In this document: positions 1-14,377 of the stretch, one piece after another
Numbering within the stretch: the first letter of the stretch is position 1
How the letters are laid out: every line of letters begins with the position of its first letter
From: Urechis unicinctus
Lineage: Eukaryota > Annelida > Polychaeta > Xenopneusta > Urechidae
Assembly: GCA_034190875.2 (NCBI GenBank)
Contig: CM067344.1
Coordinates: 24,674,061 to 24,738,060 of the forward strand
Reading direction: 5' to 3'
Length of the DNA: 64,000 nucleotides
Translations under genes and position numbers: made by a program
The notes under the pieces: generated by a model
What the model was told of the DNA's origin: nothing
Seen by the model: the letters and a program-made list of their open reading frames with translations, nothing else
Database searches by the model: none

Positions 1-3000
1 CACATTGAATGGTATAACAACATGTCATTGTACACAACCCTGTACTGCACCAATTGGTTTCCTTCAAGGATATTTTGCTGCAGCATGCCCATGCTGACTA
101 ATAAACGTGGCCCCCAGCTACAGTTAAACTGCTCGCAGATTCCATGATTGTAACATAACAAAATAGGACTTGCAATCAAAAACATGTGATAAATGATTAC
201 CAGGCCACTTCTGTGTAACCAGCCAGGACATTATAATATGATTGTGCCGAGCTAATGCAAGTAAACAATCAGCAAGTGATTATTTCATTCACGCATATTG
301 TACATATTTCATTCCATCAATGTTAATGCTTATTGTCTGCAGTTTGATGCTTGTTTTAATGGTGGGTAAGAATGATATATTTTGGTTGAACGATCCGCCC
401 GTTAGCAACAACAAGGCTCAATGCGCAGCAATTGTTATGCATTAAGACATAAACACAACCTATACGCCATCTAAACGACTTGTTATGCCAAGACCACAAA
501 CAACCACTCTTATAACAGATGTTAGCATTTATTGTGGCGCGACTATAGCATAAAAGACAAACATCGGCCAGATTGTAAGGACAACGTTAACAAGAATTAC
601 TAGAATAAATGTTCATAGGAGCGGCAGAGCAATGTAGCCTTGTTTGTTGATTCAATAAGGACAAGCCACGATGCATTAGCTGGTCATTTTGCTTGTTGAT
701 GCATTGGATGTTTCGTCACAACCCAGTTCACCACCCTAAAAACATGACAACCTGCACAAGGCTAAATCCATCGTCAATCATAATGAAAACGACATGCACG
801 TTATTAATTCGTGTTAATATTGAGTCCTGGCGCGTTGACCAAGACATCAGTGTGTTAAATGCTTGTTTGCAAACTCTTGCAAGCTTTTGGCTCTTGGATG
901 CCTGAATATAACGTTTTTGAAGACAATCCGTCATGTGTGCGCACGCATCTGCGCCCCCATTCCCACCATTTGTAAATTGTGACTATCAACGATATAATTC
1001 TATGACACCTGATTCCCACGTATATGACAGAGGAAATGTTCTTTGTATTTCTTTTCTATGCGTCGATTCTGTTTTCTACAATGAATACATTTCCATTTAC
1101 GTTCTTATGGATATGGTGTTGCGCTTTTGTGGTCCAGTATTAGCAGGGAACATATGTCACTAAATCGCCGAGAATGAATAACTTAAGTTGAAGAATAAAC
1201 ACTGAAAGTATTGCTTGCATTAGGACAAACGCAAAATGCTTATTCTTTCATGCCGCCTTGTACAGGATCGTTTCTTTAGAAAAGCAGGGCCTTTTCACCC
1301 CACATACGGCCTGTTTTCACTCGGGAAAACCGTTGGCTGAGCAGTAAGACACAATGCGAGCAACTTTGTACATGGACGCCGAGTTGAAATCACGTCTTGA
1401 ATATGACATTGGAAGAGTCGCTCTAGCCACTAGTTTTATTGCATTGCCATATGAAACTTTTTTGATGTAACCACAAATCACGAATATTTTGATTACAAGA
1501 GAAAATGAGATAACAATTGCAATAAATCGCTATATAATATTATTGTAGGTGTGCAATGCGCCTCAATATTTAAAACTTAGTTATTCCTTCTTATCGAGCA
1601 GGAGGCTGACAAGATGTAAAGAACTGGTTGCGAGGAGTTGTATGAGATGTTGTGATGACAATGAAAGAGAATAATCCATCCTAAGGTCTGGGCATATGTT
1701 AAATACCACTTTCTTCGTAAAATTGATTCTACAGTCTCTAGATCACCACATGACAAGAATAAAATATATAACATTGAGAGATCGCCATCTGAAAACAATT
1801 ACATGGTAGTATGATTCCAAACCTCGGCTACAATTTTCACGTATGCAGGACGTTGGTGCTGACACGTGGTCACAACCAAAGCGCAACTTCTCTAGGTCAC
1901 CTATTTGTATCATCCATAACGTTTGGCCATCTTACATTGCTCGATACCATCATATTGAGTCCAACCAATATAGTCGTCCCAAACGTATGCATTGACGGCC
2001 AAATGCTAAGCGCTCAGCCGAGGTTATGTTGTATTTATCGCTACATTCCGACAAAAACAATCAAAAATCAAAATAACTCCTGACAGAGCTATTTGGACCA
2101 GCTAGGTACTCATAACTCGGTGTTTATTGAAACACCTATGCCTGGGAAAATGAGAATGGTACAACCGTTAATTCAACTTCCTGTACACAAAAGGACCATG
2201 CATGCCATTGCAAAATGTTGAATCATTTCACGCGCCTAAATTTTAATTGTAGTGCCATGCAATTAGGATATGTGGTATTGCGTTGGCTTTTCGATCCTGC
2301 CCCTCAGCGGATGTTAGTACCTATGCGGATGTCAATACCTTTGCGATAATTTTTTCCCCAGGTTGCTCTGTGTAGGATGACCTCAAAAGACTTTCAGTTG
2401 GACAGAGGTCATTCAGAATTACAGCATTGTTCACGTATGTCAGCGAGTTGCTTGAAGGACGCAAATGTAACAAAAGAGCACTTACATTCTAACCTCTACA
2501 ATTTCATTGGGTTATGTACTATGCGGCTGTGACACATTCAAGTCGTGGATATGTAAACAAATTGCAATTCTATGCATCGGAATTGCTCCTATTTCAACTA
2601 CGTGCAAGGGAGCAGCCATATATAGACATGTGACACCCCTGTGCTTCAGAGCATCATAAATCTTCTTTATCTCTTATATTCAGACTTCTTCCATCTCATA
2701 TCAAGCATCTTGACCAGGCTTAGCCTAATACATCTTGTTAATCGTAACAAGCATCTGTAAACGTGGTGTTCCGCATCTGATATGTGGCCTGACATCGTGA
2801 TACTTGGGCTTATTGACCGGTTATATATTTCAACCTGGTCGTTTTATGCATCTACTTATTTGCATCATGTAACTATGCCAGTTCTTGTTTCAAATGAGTT
2901 TCACGTTGGAGGTCAGATTATGAAGAGCATTGTCGATGAAAAAACTGCATCACAGCCAGACGAATTCTTATGTTTGCAATAAAACCAATGCGGTGGGACC

Positions 3001-3189
3001 ACCAGTGCTTGCAGAGAGAACCTACAACAAGGACGTACTTTGATGATTATTGCCATACCAATAGTCCAATCTGATCAGGCGTTCCATTATGACATTACTC
3101 TATGATATGTATTGAATATCGATAGCCAACGCCGATTTTGTTTCATTTTGTTCATTTGTAGACTTATGCACGATCTGTCCATGCACATA
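1..3189. other. Single-copy noncoding stretch
   Basis: I see no recognisable gene, RNA or mobile element here. Open frames are at most 90 codons, which is expected by chance at this base composition. I found no match to the other parts of the window. It ends where homology with the segment beginning near 50390 starts. Confidence 0.6.
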
Positions 3190-5132
3190 ATAAGTAAATG
3201 ATATACGATACCTTCCAAATACACCTCGTTTGCTTAAAGAGTAATTTGATTGATGTTAGATAATTGCATTATCCGCGGTTCGTGGTTAATATGCTGAGGA
3301 ACATTATCATTTGAGATAGCTATATTACTATGCTTATTAAAGCTCAGCCCAGTGATCTCTTCAAAGACAATTAGTCATGGTATGTCTTAACGTCAAGCTT
3401 ACAATAGAATGAGCTATTATTTAATAGGCAGTCCATGTTTATGATGGATAGCTACTATTGTAATAACGATAACCTTTGCAAACCTATAAATATCCATATG
3501 TTGGTGAAATATGTGGTGTATCGCCTACCAATAAACGAGTTTTGATAACCATGTATGTATTTGTGGAACTCGTCTTAGATGATTGATAGATAGTAAATAT
3601 GCAATTGGTGCATTTATAACAGTCTCTTACAATATTGGACATAGCGGAATTGCAGCCTGTCTACTTAGCCGTGTGCCGCTATGCATTGTCATTAGTCTTG
3701 GCTGACCTAAAGATAGTCATCAGTTTGCCTATTAACATTAGTAGTGTCTGTACATCTTTGATAATTAGTATTGTGAGTACTTTACACGATTATGTACTTA
3801 GATCAATGCAACGGTATAAAATATTATTTACTTGTTATCTAGAATTTCCTTGCTTAAGCCGACGTGATACTAATTGCAACTACCACAGTGGCTTCAATAC
3901 ATACGTTTTTGCAATGTTCAAACTATCATGGCAAATGAACCTTCGGTGGAATAATTTATTTCAGACCCTAAAACAATCATATTCATGCACGTGTAAGCTG
4001 AAACTCCTTGCTACATCTGCGGAAAAATAGATTGGTGTGAATATATTTGCTTATGCTTAAAGTATTACACATCATGCCACTATGCTGAGTCATTTGCCAT
4101 TGAACTGGCAAAGTATTTAAAGTATCCATTCCCTTCAAATAAATGTAAGCTGGACGTTTTCTTGTGTACGCGTAATGCGTGCACTCGAGATTACATTAAA
4201 CTACAATAGCCATGAAGGCATAATATTATTGCCATGCTATGGAAACAAAATAATTCACAATATATTGTACCGTTTTCATGCTGTGTTTTGTTTCATCCTG
4301 TTATCTAAAAATGCGCTGGTTTTGACCATTGGTGGGTTAACCTCTGAGCAAGTTGTAGTATGCAAGCTGTGCAATATTATGAATTTGTTACGAAACATCT
4401 ATCTATTGCAAAGGTTTTCCCAGCAGATATTTGTTCTCATCAGCTGTTTAATTCATATAGCAAAGGCCAGATTATCTTCTCCCTCCATTAGCTTGCAGAA
4501 TCCATGATTATGTACTATGTCATATCTGCATGTTAGGGCCAACATTCTGCAATTAACTGCCATCCCATAACCATAATGTAGCTGCCAAGGAGGTGATACA
4601 CGCAATGAAACTTATAGCTTGACCGTAACAGCAGTTCCAGGCAAGCCCTGCATAATAGCTGGAGGCTCTATGCAGTTTAGACACGCGAACATTGTTAATC
4701 GATTTCGTAATCCGTTTTGTATTTATTGCTTTCCTGTGATCTTCCTTGTGTTTGCGATTTAATGATCTTGTACACAGTCCACTGCACACATGCAGCCCGG
4801 TATCAGGCATAGGTATCTATGTGCACAGTGCTTCATTATGCCCTTATTTTGTATGCGACATATGGATCAATAGAAATATGTCACTCGAGGTATTTCTGAT
4901 ATCAACAAAATGTGGAATGGTGGGTCCGTTTGACTATGCTCCACTCGTATTTCTTTAGTTCCGACTTCCGACTTAAGCACAATTGATCTAATTACTTTGC
5001 CTTGGCCCCTCGATTAACAGCTCGATTTAGACCATTAGTAAGCTAGTAGGGCGATTTTTACTATGTGCATGAAATAAATGATGACCCCGACGTATCAGAA
5101 CGAAGCTGTATTCAAACCCGCAAATGCAAATA

Positions 5133-5726
5133 TCAAACATCAATGGCTGAGACTGACGTTACAGGTACACCAGTGATGCTGATTGCACTTGCGCCCTTTT
5201 GTTCCTGGCAGCCACCCGGCAAGTCTAGCCGCATAAACATAGAGCGTCTACCAATCGGTAGACGTATTGCCTCGCCAGCTTGCCGCCAGGTGCCTTGATT
5301 GAATCCAGTGCAGAGCAGCAGAAACTGTTTTCATTTATATAGGCCAGCTTGATTGAACACAAGAAGTATCCGTCGGTCGTGATATGTAATTGTACATGGC
5401 AATGGCGAGATGCTACATGGATATGCTTCACCGACCTTGTACCAGCGTAATTATTGTGAAGGTGGAATGTGGATCCGATGCCTGAGCAGCACTGAGTTAT
5501 TGCTTCTATCTAGAGACGTATAATTTTCTTGTAGATAAAACCCAATAGCAATTATGGATAAGCAGCCTTGGTTCTGGATATCCTCCATTAGTGATAGCCA
5601 TTGTATGGGGCGGGGCTAATGCAGAAAACACGAGACACACAGGTTGGTACATTCCAGAGCCCACGAGGTTTTAATGTGAAGGTACATTGAAACTGTTGGG
5701 TGGTGATTCATACAGCAATCGAGGGG
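5133..5726. repeat. 594-bp segment present in Ia, absent from Ib
   Basis: Copy Ib passes directly from the counterpart of 5132 to the counterpart of 5727 (near 52560). The junction has only a 2-bp TC identity at both ends and no inverted terminal repeats. A deletion in Ib through microhomology is as likely as an insertion in Ia. No coding or transposon signature was recognised inside. Confidence 0.6.
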
Positions 5727-7499
5727 TCGATATTCTCCCGATTTTTTGCTGTAACTGTTTCACTATCACCTAGCAAATTGGATCGAGGACTGCGCTAATG
5801 TGGCGTCTGAAATGATGCAGGTGAATCATCCCCAATCAATATCATGACACGAAAGACGCATGAAATACGACAAGCAAACATTGAATTCTCGGCTTGCGTT
5901 ATTCATTCATGGCAGGCAGCGACAGTGTCGTAAAATTGATAATACTACTTGACGCATTTAATATTTCGTGGCACTTTATGTAAATCTAGATTTCATATCA
6001 TTATGACGCTAGCAACGGGTTCGTGCCTAGTCGGTGTCTCAGAATATGTCTTCCGATTACATTACCGTAGAGAAGTGACCTTGTTATTGAAATCGACGCA
6101 GAAATGGACACCAGTGTTTTACCACATGTCATATCAACATTGGACGTAATACGGGTTGTTTTTTCCTGTCGCTGATGCACATATAATCATTAGACTGAGC
6201 CCAGTTAGTTATCTTGCATTATTGGCTCTGTTGGTATAATGGTTGTACCTCTATCTGCGCTATCAATTACCTGAACTGTCTTTAATTGCAGCATGTACCA
6301 TTTGCACAAAATGGACTTTGATGTCTTTGGTTACTTTAAACAAAGTGCGTGAATAGTTTCAGGTGCGGTAGGTCAAGTGAGCAGAAATAAGATAATGAAT
6401 CGATGATAACACGTTTGCATGATAGCAACTGTGAATCATTTCCCGAGGCTCTTCCGATCAAAGCACCTAGCACGCTGAGGAGTCGGATGGTAAGAATGTT
6501 TTTGTCCATGCCACCATATAACTCTTCACAAATAAGTGATGCCCTGAGTCACCGTTGTACACGTTTACCGCGCATTGTTTCATTGCTTTCTGTATGGCGT
6601 AGTGCATGCTACCCATTAACCATGTGGCTCCTCTGTGGTTTGGTGCACCATATACAAGGGATCACACTGCCTTCCACTTAGCATAAGTGTTTAAACATTC
6701 TGATGTCGCCACATATATTTCTATAAAGGAGCGTTATTCTATATTATAATCTGTCCATGACTTGACCAGGCGTATGTAACATCATTGATGACATTCTGAA
6801 CTAGAAGTGATAGTCTGCCTGGCCGATATGCATAACCTCACTGCTTTAGTTTCCCACATTACATAAGCCGAATGGGTATTTGCACTCTAAATGCTTTCGC
6901 AAATGGAAATTATGAGAATAAGGGTCGTCAGAAGTTAAACTGATAAATATACATAGCAGTTTCTTTTAGTGCACATTTGTTGCAGTGATTCGCCGTGCTC
7001 AGTTCGTTAACGTGCTTGAGGTGTTATTGAAGTTTTGCTTTATTTTTTGTACATTGCCAACAGAAACTCAATGCAACCAAATAATCAATGTATTAGACTT
7101 TCCGCCTTATATAAGAAAGTAATAACATCAGCAAGAGAAGGTATGGCATCACTTACGATGGCCTTTGGTCTTAAGCATTTAATCAAGTATCTGTTTTATC
7201 TGCTTGAGCGTCAGATTCATTTGCAATACTAATTTGCTCTGAAACATTATTCCATTCGAGCTGCAGTACTGTGCCGTGTTTTGATTGGTGATTTCGACTC
7301 TGACCAACAGTCTAGGAACAAGCAATTAGCGCCTAGTACCCATCAAGGATGATGCGTCCCGTGAACTACTGTTAGACATTGCGAAGTGATACAGGTCCGC
7401 CATCAGCATCCCGGCGCTTTGATGCTTATGATTACAACCCTTGGTGAAACACAAATTATTAACTGTTCTATTGGAGTTTTGTTGAGTGTTTTTGTTTAA

Positions 7500-8100
7500 G
7501 AATGTCTGTTCCATCGCGTGGCGACATGCAGCAACCCTGCATGGCGTTCCAGTCACAAAGCCTGATGCATCTATAATCATTGCCGAGCACCCCATTGCAG
7601 GATATAACAGTCGGGCTGTCATTCGGTCACATGGTAAGAACGTACTGTTTATAGGATAGGCAGGCACTGCCCACGTTTCTGGTACCCAGTATCTGGCCAC
7701 AGCTGTACGTACGTTGATGACAACTTTGATCCTGGTGCGAATACTCACTACAATGACGTGGCCGGGCCATGCATGGCGTGGTTGAAAGCCTTATTACAAC
7801 AGCATGTTCCTTTGCATAACTTGTAATTATGTTTTGCAGGTCTGGTATGAATCCATGAACCTTCCTGTCATCATAGTTTCATATCAAGATTGCGGTTGGA
7901 GCAAAACTATAAATGAGAACTTTATCCAGCTTGGCGAGGATTTATGGAGACATTGTGTATACTTTTGGAGAAATGAAGTCATGCTGACAATTGCTCCCCC
8001 CCCCACCCTTCCCTATAGGATGTGGCATTAACAAGTTTAGGTGGAGACTCGATGGGTCTACTTGCTGTGAGAGTCATCTGCATAATACTCGGAATCCAAA
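7500..8100 (+). pseudogene. Exon-like block of an unidentified repeated family, copy 1 (in Ia)
   Basis: This block matches the reverse complement of ~19770-20540 and ~36680-37440, and the direct sequence of ~54285-54900. Two sub-blocks look like exons. The first follows an AG at 7653-7654 and reads through a VDDNFDPGAN peptide. The second follows a TTTTGCAG acceptor-like site ending near 7839 and reads through LPVIIVSYQDCGWSKT and NFIQLGEDLWRHC to about 8031. The sequence between the sub-blocks is more diverged between copies than the sub-blocks themselves. I do not recognise the protein family. It could be a transposon-borne or host gene remnant, or noncoding repeat DNA with chance open frames. 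Confidence 0.35.
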
Positions 8101-8885
8101 TGTGGCCGGATGTTGTTAACGAAAGTGGATGAGCAAGTTAATAATGTCGTTTGTGGTGACTGAAACCGATTTGTTGGTGACTGACAGAAATACCATAGTG
8201 CAGCTGTGTGTATTATGAAGCCCAGGCACGGTGATTGTGGTGACGTCTCAATATAAAACCAAAGAAGACACCTATGTTTGTACTGCTTGATAAAATTAGA
8301 GATGCTAGAAGCATATGTTGTTTCGGTATAATACTGAAGTCCTCTATGGTGTTATATATAGAGCAGTTCAATATTTGGGACTAATGTGTTAGCAATGACT
8401 TGACACGCTCGGTGAAAGGTCACTATATGTTCTGGTGCTATTGTGGGCGTTCTTGTTCAATCAATCCTTAAATAGTCAAATGATCCTGGATTATTCTGTC
8501 AATGTGTTTGTCAGTGCAACTCAGTCGAAGTCTATTAAAACATTGGGTTAAGGCCCCCAATGACGGACAGATGACTGGTTACCAATGAAGGCTAAAATTA
8601 CACATGCGGCTTGTTAATATCCACACCATTAGTACCTGATCAATTCACTGTATTTTGTAACGCCATATTGAGGCGATTCCTAACACTTTATGAACCCCAA
8701 GAGACACTTTTTCAATATATGTATTACACTAATTGCCTGTTAAAATGTACATTAGCAAACAAGGTGATCTTATTCGATATACCATGGCAGTAATACTACA
8801 AGCCAAATTGTTGGTGCATATCCACATTCTTGACTGCCTCACCGATTACCTCAGAGGTTTGACGTAGGCGTACAACCCGTAGGAG

Positions 8886-10237
8886 TAACGTGTGTCCGAA
8901 TCCATCCTAGCTCGCCACTGGTAACCGATTGACGAATGTGATATTTCTTGACATCCTGGAGACCAATTGTCACTGTGTGTGAAGCTACACCGATTCCTCA
9001 TCATATATGCGTATTTTACTGAACCATAAAAATCCGCCTCTTAGTTGTACATCGCAATGCAATCAAGTTATCGCGTGTCAGGTCATAGGAAGTATGTATT
9101 TGGTGTTCAGCAACACATGCAAACGCTGGAGGCAATATTGTTGTGCCTTCTTAAACAACTTGCAGTTACAGTGAAAACGCAGAATGCATTAATTCAAAAC
9201 AGCAATGTGAGATTATTCACAGATCATTAAAGCTTAGCGACGACGTAGTATCGCGGTCGGATAATCGGTTTACGGTACCAGACTGAGGTATATGAGTAGA
9301 ACAGCTCTACAGCGACTTTTTTTGCATGGTAGGTTCGTGTCAGATGTAGTCCATCCATACTGCTGGACGATCTAGTGGCAAGTGGCTTTGCGTTTTGAGT
9401 ATGTTTGTTCCAGACGACCTATCGTTTTCAGTCAGCATTTAATTATGCAAAAATAACGGAAATGTATGCATGAATATACATTAATATGTGGAAGCTGCAC
9501 AATGGCACTGTTCACCTTTAAGCTGATACATCATTCCATGCGGACATTTAATATAATCTGGTTCGAGCTAGGGTATAATCTACGGATATATCTGATGCTA
9601 AGCTTTCAAAAGTTTGGCCCGGCAGAGGATTTCCTTCCACAATGCCTTAAATGATGAGGCTGCAAGAAATGGAGAAAGCCGCATTGAATTTATCTTTGAC
9701 GTCACTTGTGTTTACTCGTTTTTAGCTTCCTAAGTAGTAAATTGGTAGCTTTGTGAAAGAACGACCACAAATATGACCTCCTGAACAGAATAGCTTACAA
9801 GAGAAGAAAATGTTCTCTTAAGGGAATATAAACTATAGTATGTAATTGGATTCCTTGAAAGTCTGCAGCACTGTACGTTTGGGAATAAGACCTAAGTGCA
9901 CTCTCCCGCTGAATCGGGCTCGCTTGCCCTAGCCATTGGTGCCGGACAAAAGAATACTTAAAATTCACATTTGCACTGGAACGGGATGGGTACGCATTGC
10001 GCAACAAAACGTGGTGTGAATGGATATGAAAAACGCTATAACTTAATTGATGTCTAATATCGATTGCTCTGAAAAGCGAGGTAAATTGTACTCGAATTGT
10101 CACATGAGCTTTCACTCCTGTCATGCCTGAGCCTGCCATTCAACCAGTGCTAAATATAACTTTATTGTTGCTGCGCAAACAAATGTGTATAATATAGCTG
10201 GACATAAATTTATATATAAATATATCTACATATATAT

Positions 10238-10240
<3 letters not shown>
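8886..10240. repeat. ~1.35-kb segment present in Ia, absent from Ib
   Basis: In Ib the homologous flank runs directly into a long (TA)n tract at 55529. In Ia this 1.35 kb of ordinary sequence separates the same flank from the matching TA tract at ~10236. A deletion in Ib anchored in the TA tract is the simplest reading. No gene is recognised inside. Confidence 0.6.
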
Positions 10241-10316
<76 letters not shown>

Positions 10317-10385
10317 TATTTGTATAAAGATATGCATATGCATTATATACATGCAGATATATGTATATATATATATATATATATG

Positions 10386-10449
<64 letters not shown>

Positions 10450-10470
10450 TATATATATATATATATATAT
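10236..10470. repeat. (TA)n microsatellite, Ia
   Basis: Long alternating TA runs at 10241-10312 and ~10363-10470 are broken by short TACAGATATT-like and GC interruptions. The flank at 10471 matches the flank of the Ib tract (55529-55805), so the two tracts occupy equivalent positions. Frames of repeated Tyr-Ile here are artefacts. Confidence 0.95.
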
Positions 10471-10794
10471 TATCCAGCAGTACCTTTCGTTGGCGACTTG
10501 TTCACGGCTTTTAGAGAATACGGCTGCGGATTTATCGCTACGCGACCAGCATCATAAATTGCACTTAGGTAAGCCGAATAACAGGTCAGACGCCAATCTA
10601 GCGTGATGAGTTCAGGCGAGACATTCTTCTTGATGAGCGAAATGAGACAACCGCGGAATACAAATCACTGCTATACCAGTCAAATATGTGCTAGGCGACA
10701 TAAATGTGGCTAGAGAACACAATATAACACATGTAAACAAAATCTTATGTGACGTACAAGGTAAACACGTCAAATGAACCGTATATCATGTCAA

Positions 10795-10797
<3 letters not shown>

Positions 10798-10881
<84 letters not shown>
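10798..10881. repeat. (TG)n microsatellite
   Basis: There are about 42 uninterrupted TG dinucleotides. The equivalent tract in Ib at 56242-56270 is only about 14 units with one interruption, so the array changed length strongly after the duplication. Confidence 0.95.
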
Positions 10882-10887
<6 letters not shown>

Positions 10888-12263
10888 TGCGATTTCCAAA
10901 GAATAGATGATAGCTCTCACTGACTGTCCAACATGCAGCAGCACAACACAAGCGTCATTCTATCTTACAGATCATATCCCCGGCGAGTACTAATATGGTA
11001 GGCCAACGTATTCAGTGTTGTTCATTCGGCAAGTATAAGACTGCTGACTATATCCGATCTACGCAGGATTAGTGTCTTATAAATAAGATATCTTCTTTTT
11101 ATATCAATATAAAAAATGAAATGTGATTAATCACTGGGACTTATCATCACTTCCAGCAACGAGCAAAAATGAGGCGGCAATTAATGGAGAGAATGGATGA
11201 CATTCTTGGACATATACCCTGTAGTGCTATAGCGAAACTGACACAAACCGGCTGCCCTCATCGTTCCCCGAATATCTGTCGTAGGGACTACAAGTATTTG
11301 ATTCCGATGAATTTCCCGAATCACGACCAGCTATTGGCTTTGGAACCAAATCAGAATCGGATCTTCTTTATTCTTCGCCATTGATGTTGGTCGTGTTATA
11401 GTTGCAGTTAATACAGGTCTAAAGTTTAAAAATGGCTAATGACCATGCTATATTGCTTGAGTAAGGTATATCAATGAAAAGTCATATTAAATTAATCGTC
11501 AAGAAGCAATCCTGCCATGCATATGAGAATCAATATTGCCGCCCACTGATTGAGATGTAGTAAGAACAATAGTGGTTTCTGGACCACATATTCTTCAGTG
11601 GGGGTGAGCAGGAGCGGTTCGGTAGTGTTTTTACCACAGGATTGGTCAACTGGCTCCTACAGACCACTCTCCTACCTACCCCATCCAATGATGGGGTTCC
11701 GGCAGCCAGCAACTGGGGCCCGCCCCCAAACCTCGGCTTGCCCCAAAAACCGACGAAAACACAAAACACATAGAATGATACTAAAGTATAAAACCTCACA
11801 ACCGATTGATACGGACTAGGCCAATGGGTATGAAATATGCGCCTTGGCGTTCAAACAATTAGAAGTACCAGATGGTGCACCATGCACGCATTGGGCGTGG
11901 GGTCGCACTACCGTGTCCCTGCCACAAGTGAAAAGTGGGAACGCATCGAGGCATTGCTTTTACCCAGAATATGTTGTGGCACGAGTACGGAACAAACTAT
12001 CACCTGATGCATAGTAATTGCACTCATGGCCGAGCTTCTTGCGGGTGCTACCCTGCCAGTGCCATGTTCTTTTGAATTACTCCTTAGTGAATACACCTTT
12101 TGCGCCTTATATTATTTGGTTGTCAAGCCGCATGTTGAAATGCATACATAGGAGCGTCTACAGATTACAGATCATCCTAGATGAACTTATTCTGGAATAA
12201 GAAAAGAATCGTTTGCGGACGCGCCTACACCTGCGGAGATATCAACATACTTTCCACCTCGGT

Positions 12264-13164
12264 GTTGTGTAAGAGAGAGGAGATGACCAATTCCAAGAGT
12301 GACTATGATGGGAATGTGAGTCGGAGACTTGATGAGGATATTAGATTTTATGTATGTAAAAGTGAGGCGTCTGATCAACTTCAACATATATTCATCTGTA
12401 GAAGTTTGGTTATTAATGACCTGAACAGCCGCCATGTTATCACAGAAATATATATCACGCGATGATAAGCAAGAAGTGAAGACCACGCTTCGAGGGACAG
12501 CGCGATGGGAACCAGCTCTTTGACATTAATATGCTGACTACTCCAACTCGAAGGCGAGCGACCTTAAAACCAATGGCTGCCAAAAACACCAGCGTACCCA
12601 AGAGCATCAGATGACAACTTTATTACCGAGGAATCCGTCTTGGGATGCAGCTGCATGCACGATTTGCTATTAAAATGGATAAAAACATAAGCCATGCTTG
12701 GATATCCAATCGAACAGATTGTGTGAGGCGGATATGATGGTGTTTTCTAGAAATGGCACAGGTAAAATCAATTAACCAATAATGGCCGACCTGGTGCATT
12801 AGCCCTTCAAGCAAAGTTTAAAGCGCCGATTAAAGATTGCATTTCCTTCACAGTGACAGATTGCGTCGAGCAAATTGAGTGAAAACAACAATGGCAGAGG
12901 CAATTTTATCAGGGGGCAAACAAGCCTCCATTGCAGTCTTATCAACCTCGATGCCATGTAACGACCACAGTAGAGGGAAGCACAGTTTTGCTTGCTTTAA
13001 TGGGCAAATTGATGAACTTTGCTATGGCGAGGAATGCATTGTCCCCGAAGTCTTAAGTTATCAGCACTACCAAGCTGTTAAAACAAATCAACACTATTAT
13101 TAACTAACCCATTGGATATTTTGTGTATATGTATGGGTCCCACGGAGACGCCATGAGTTTTCAG
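12264..13164. other. Single-copy noncoding stretch
   Basis: This lies between the end of Ia homology and the start of block D. Open frames of 94-99 codons overlap the end of Ia on both strands, but they have no recognisable motif. I see no RNA gene or mobile-element ends. Confidence 0.5.
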
Positions 13165-13612
13165 TCCTCACAATATTGATGTCACGTTGAAGGAATGGTG
13201 ACCACGCATGAATTGCATAGTGCAATCATCTAAGCAGTATATTACGGCTGTTTTGGTAGCCTGTAATGTTTGGTGGATATGGCTGGACTGTTACCCAAGA
13301 AGTGATTGCGTGCGAGATATTTGGCTGATTAAATCCCATGAGTCAGGCTTAGTAACGGACGGCTAACAACGCAGTATTGATCATTTGGTGTTCGGTGGAC
13401 AATATATGATGCCTTTAAATCGGGCTTGTGTTAATATTGTAGCGTCTGCTGTTTGCTCCAAGGTCGCTCGTTCTAGTTAGTGATTGTAGCTCTCATTCTC
13501 TTCTGGCAAATGTGTACCTTGCCTACAACAAATTACGGGGATTCACGTCTGGCACATAAAATCATTTACCCCTTTTTACTGATCGCTGGTTTTACACGTA
13601 GCGATCCCTATC
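13165..13612 (+). repeat. Block D, partial copy of unit II
   Basis: This aligns directly with ~17600-18200. Shared stretches include the sequence around 13225-13260 with 17665-17700 and the one around 13525-13600 with 18005-18185. The second copy carries extra pieces of ~37 bp and ~110 bp. It is the first part of a truncated third copy of unit II that continues through the TA tract and block E. Confidence 0.8.
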
Positions 13613-14019
13613 TTTACCCGTATAAGAACTATAATAACCTATGGTCTCGAGTCAACGACCATTTATGTTAAGGAAGGTGCTCTTTGTTTCTGGGAGTTTA
13701 TCTTTGTCATGTTCAATTAGATATAAGCCTCAACTGAACTGCTGCCGACAGATCTATGTACGCGCTACGGTGCGATAAGCATGGAAAAAAGAGGTGGCTA
13801 TAAACTCTCGTAGGATTATACAGCCTGGCATTATCTATCATCATTCGCCAACAGATGAAATAATTATCTAGCAAAGCAAAATCCAATGTTCTGACATAAA
13901 AAAGGCAGTGGCTTGGTTGATGTGATACACGTCGCAATACGATTGTGGCTATAAAGAAAAGAAGACAAGTGCAATATATACAATGCGTCATGATGCACAT
14001 TGTAGAAGCACATTAACCA

Positions 14020-14375
<356 letters not shown>

Positions 14376-14377
14376 CG

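Larger units (their letters stand above)
3190..12263 (+). repeat. Segmental duplication I, copy Ia
   Basis: This ~9 kb segment aligns in direct orientation with 50390-57620 through many collinear blocks: about 3190-5130 with 50390-52560, 5727-7290 with 52562-54150, 7375-8885 with 54165-55525, and 10470-12263 with 55905-57620. In the block after 10480 I count about 25 differences in ~200 aligned bases. In the block 6450-6680 there are only 7 in ~230. Sequence unique to this copy includes ~3380-3478, 5133-5726, ~7290-7375 and ~8886-10240. No intact gene is visible. The mixture of mismatches and indels fits an old duplication evolving without coding constraint. Confidence 0.85.

Noticed and set aside
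5133-5726. Possible transposon unique to Ia
   Set aside because: There are no inverted or direct terminal repeats beyond 2 bp; a deletion in Ib explains it equally well.
6403-6681. 92-codon frame with a close counterpart in Ib (53274-53519)
   Set aside because: Conservation follows from high DNA similarity. Six of seven differences are amino-acid-changing, and I recognise no motif.
7326-7748. 140-codon minus-strand frame in Ia
   Set aside because: It overlaps the exon-like block on the opposite strand, is frameshifted in Ib, and its length is within chance expectation.
10185-10606. Frames of repeated Tyr-Ile on both strands here and at 13.9-14.4, 32.6-33.3, 34.0-34.4, 43.0-43.5, 55.4-55.9 and 60.4-60.9 kb
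   Set aside because: They are translations of (TA)n, open on both strands only because the repeat contains no stop.
10745-10951. Thr-His repeat frame over the (TG)n tract
   Set aside because: It is a translation of the dinucleotide repeat; the Ib copy has a very different length.
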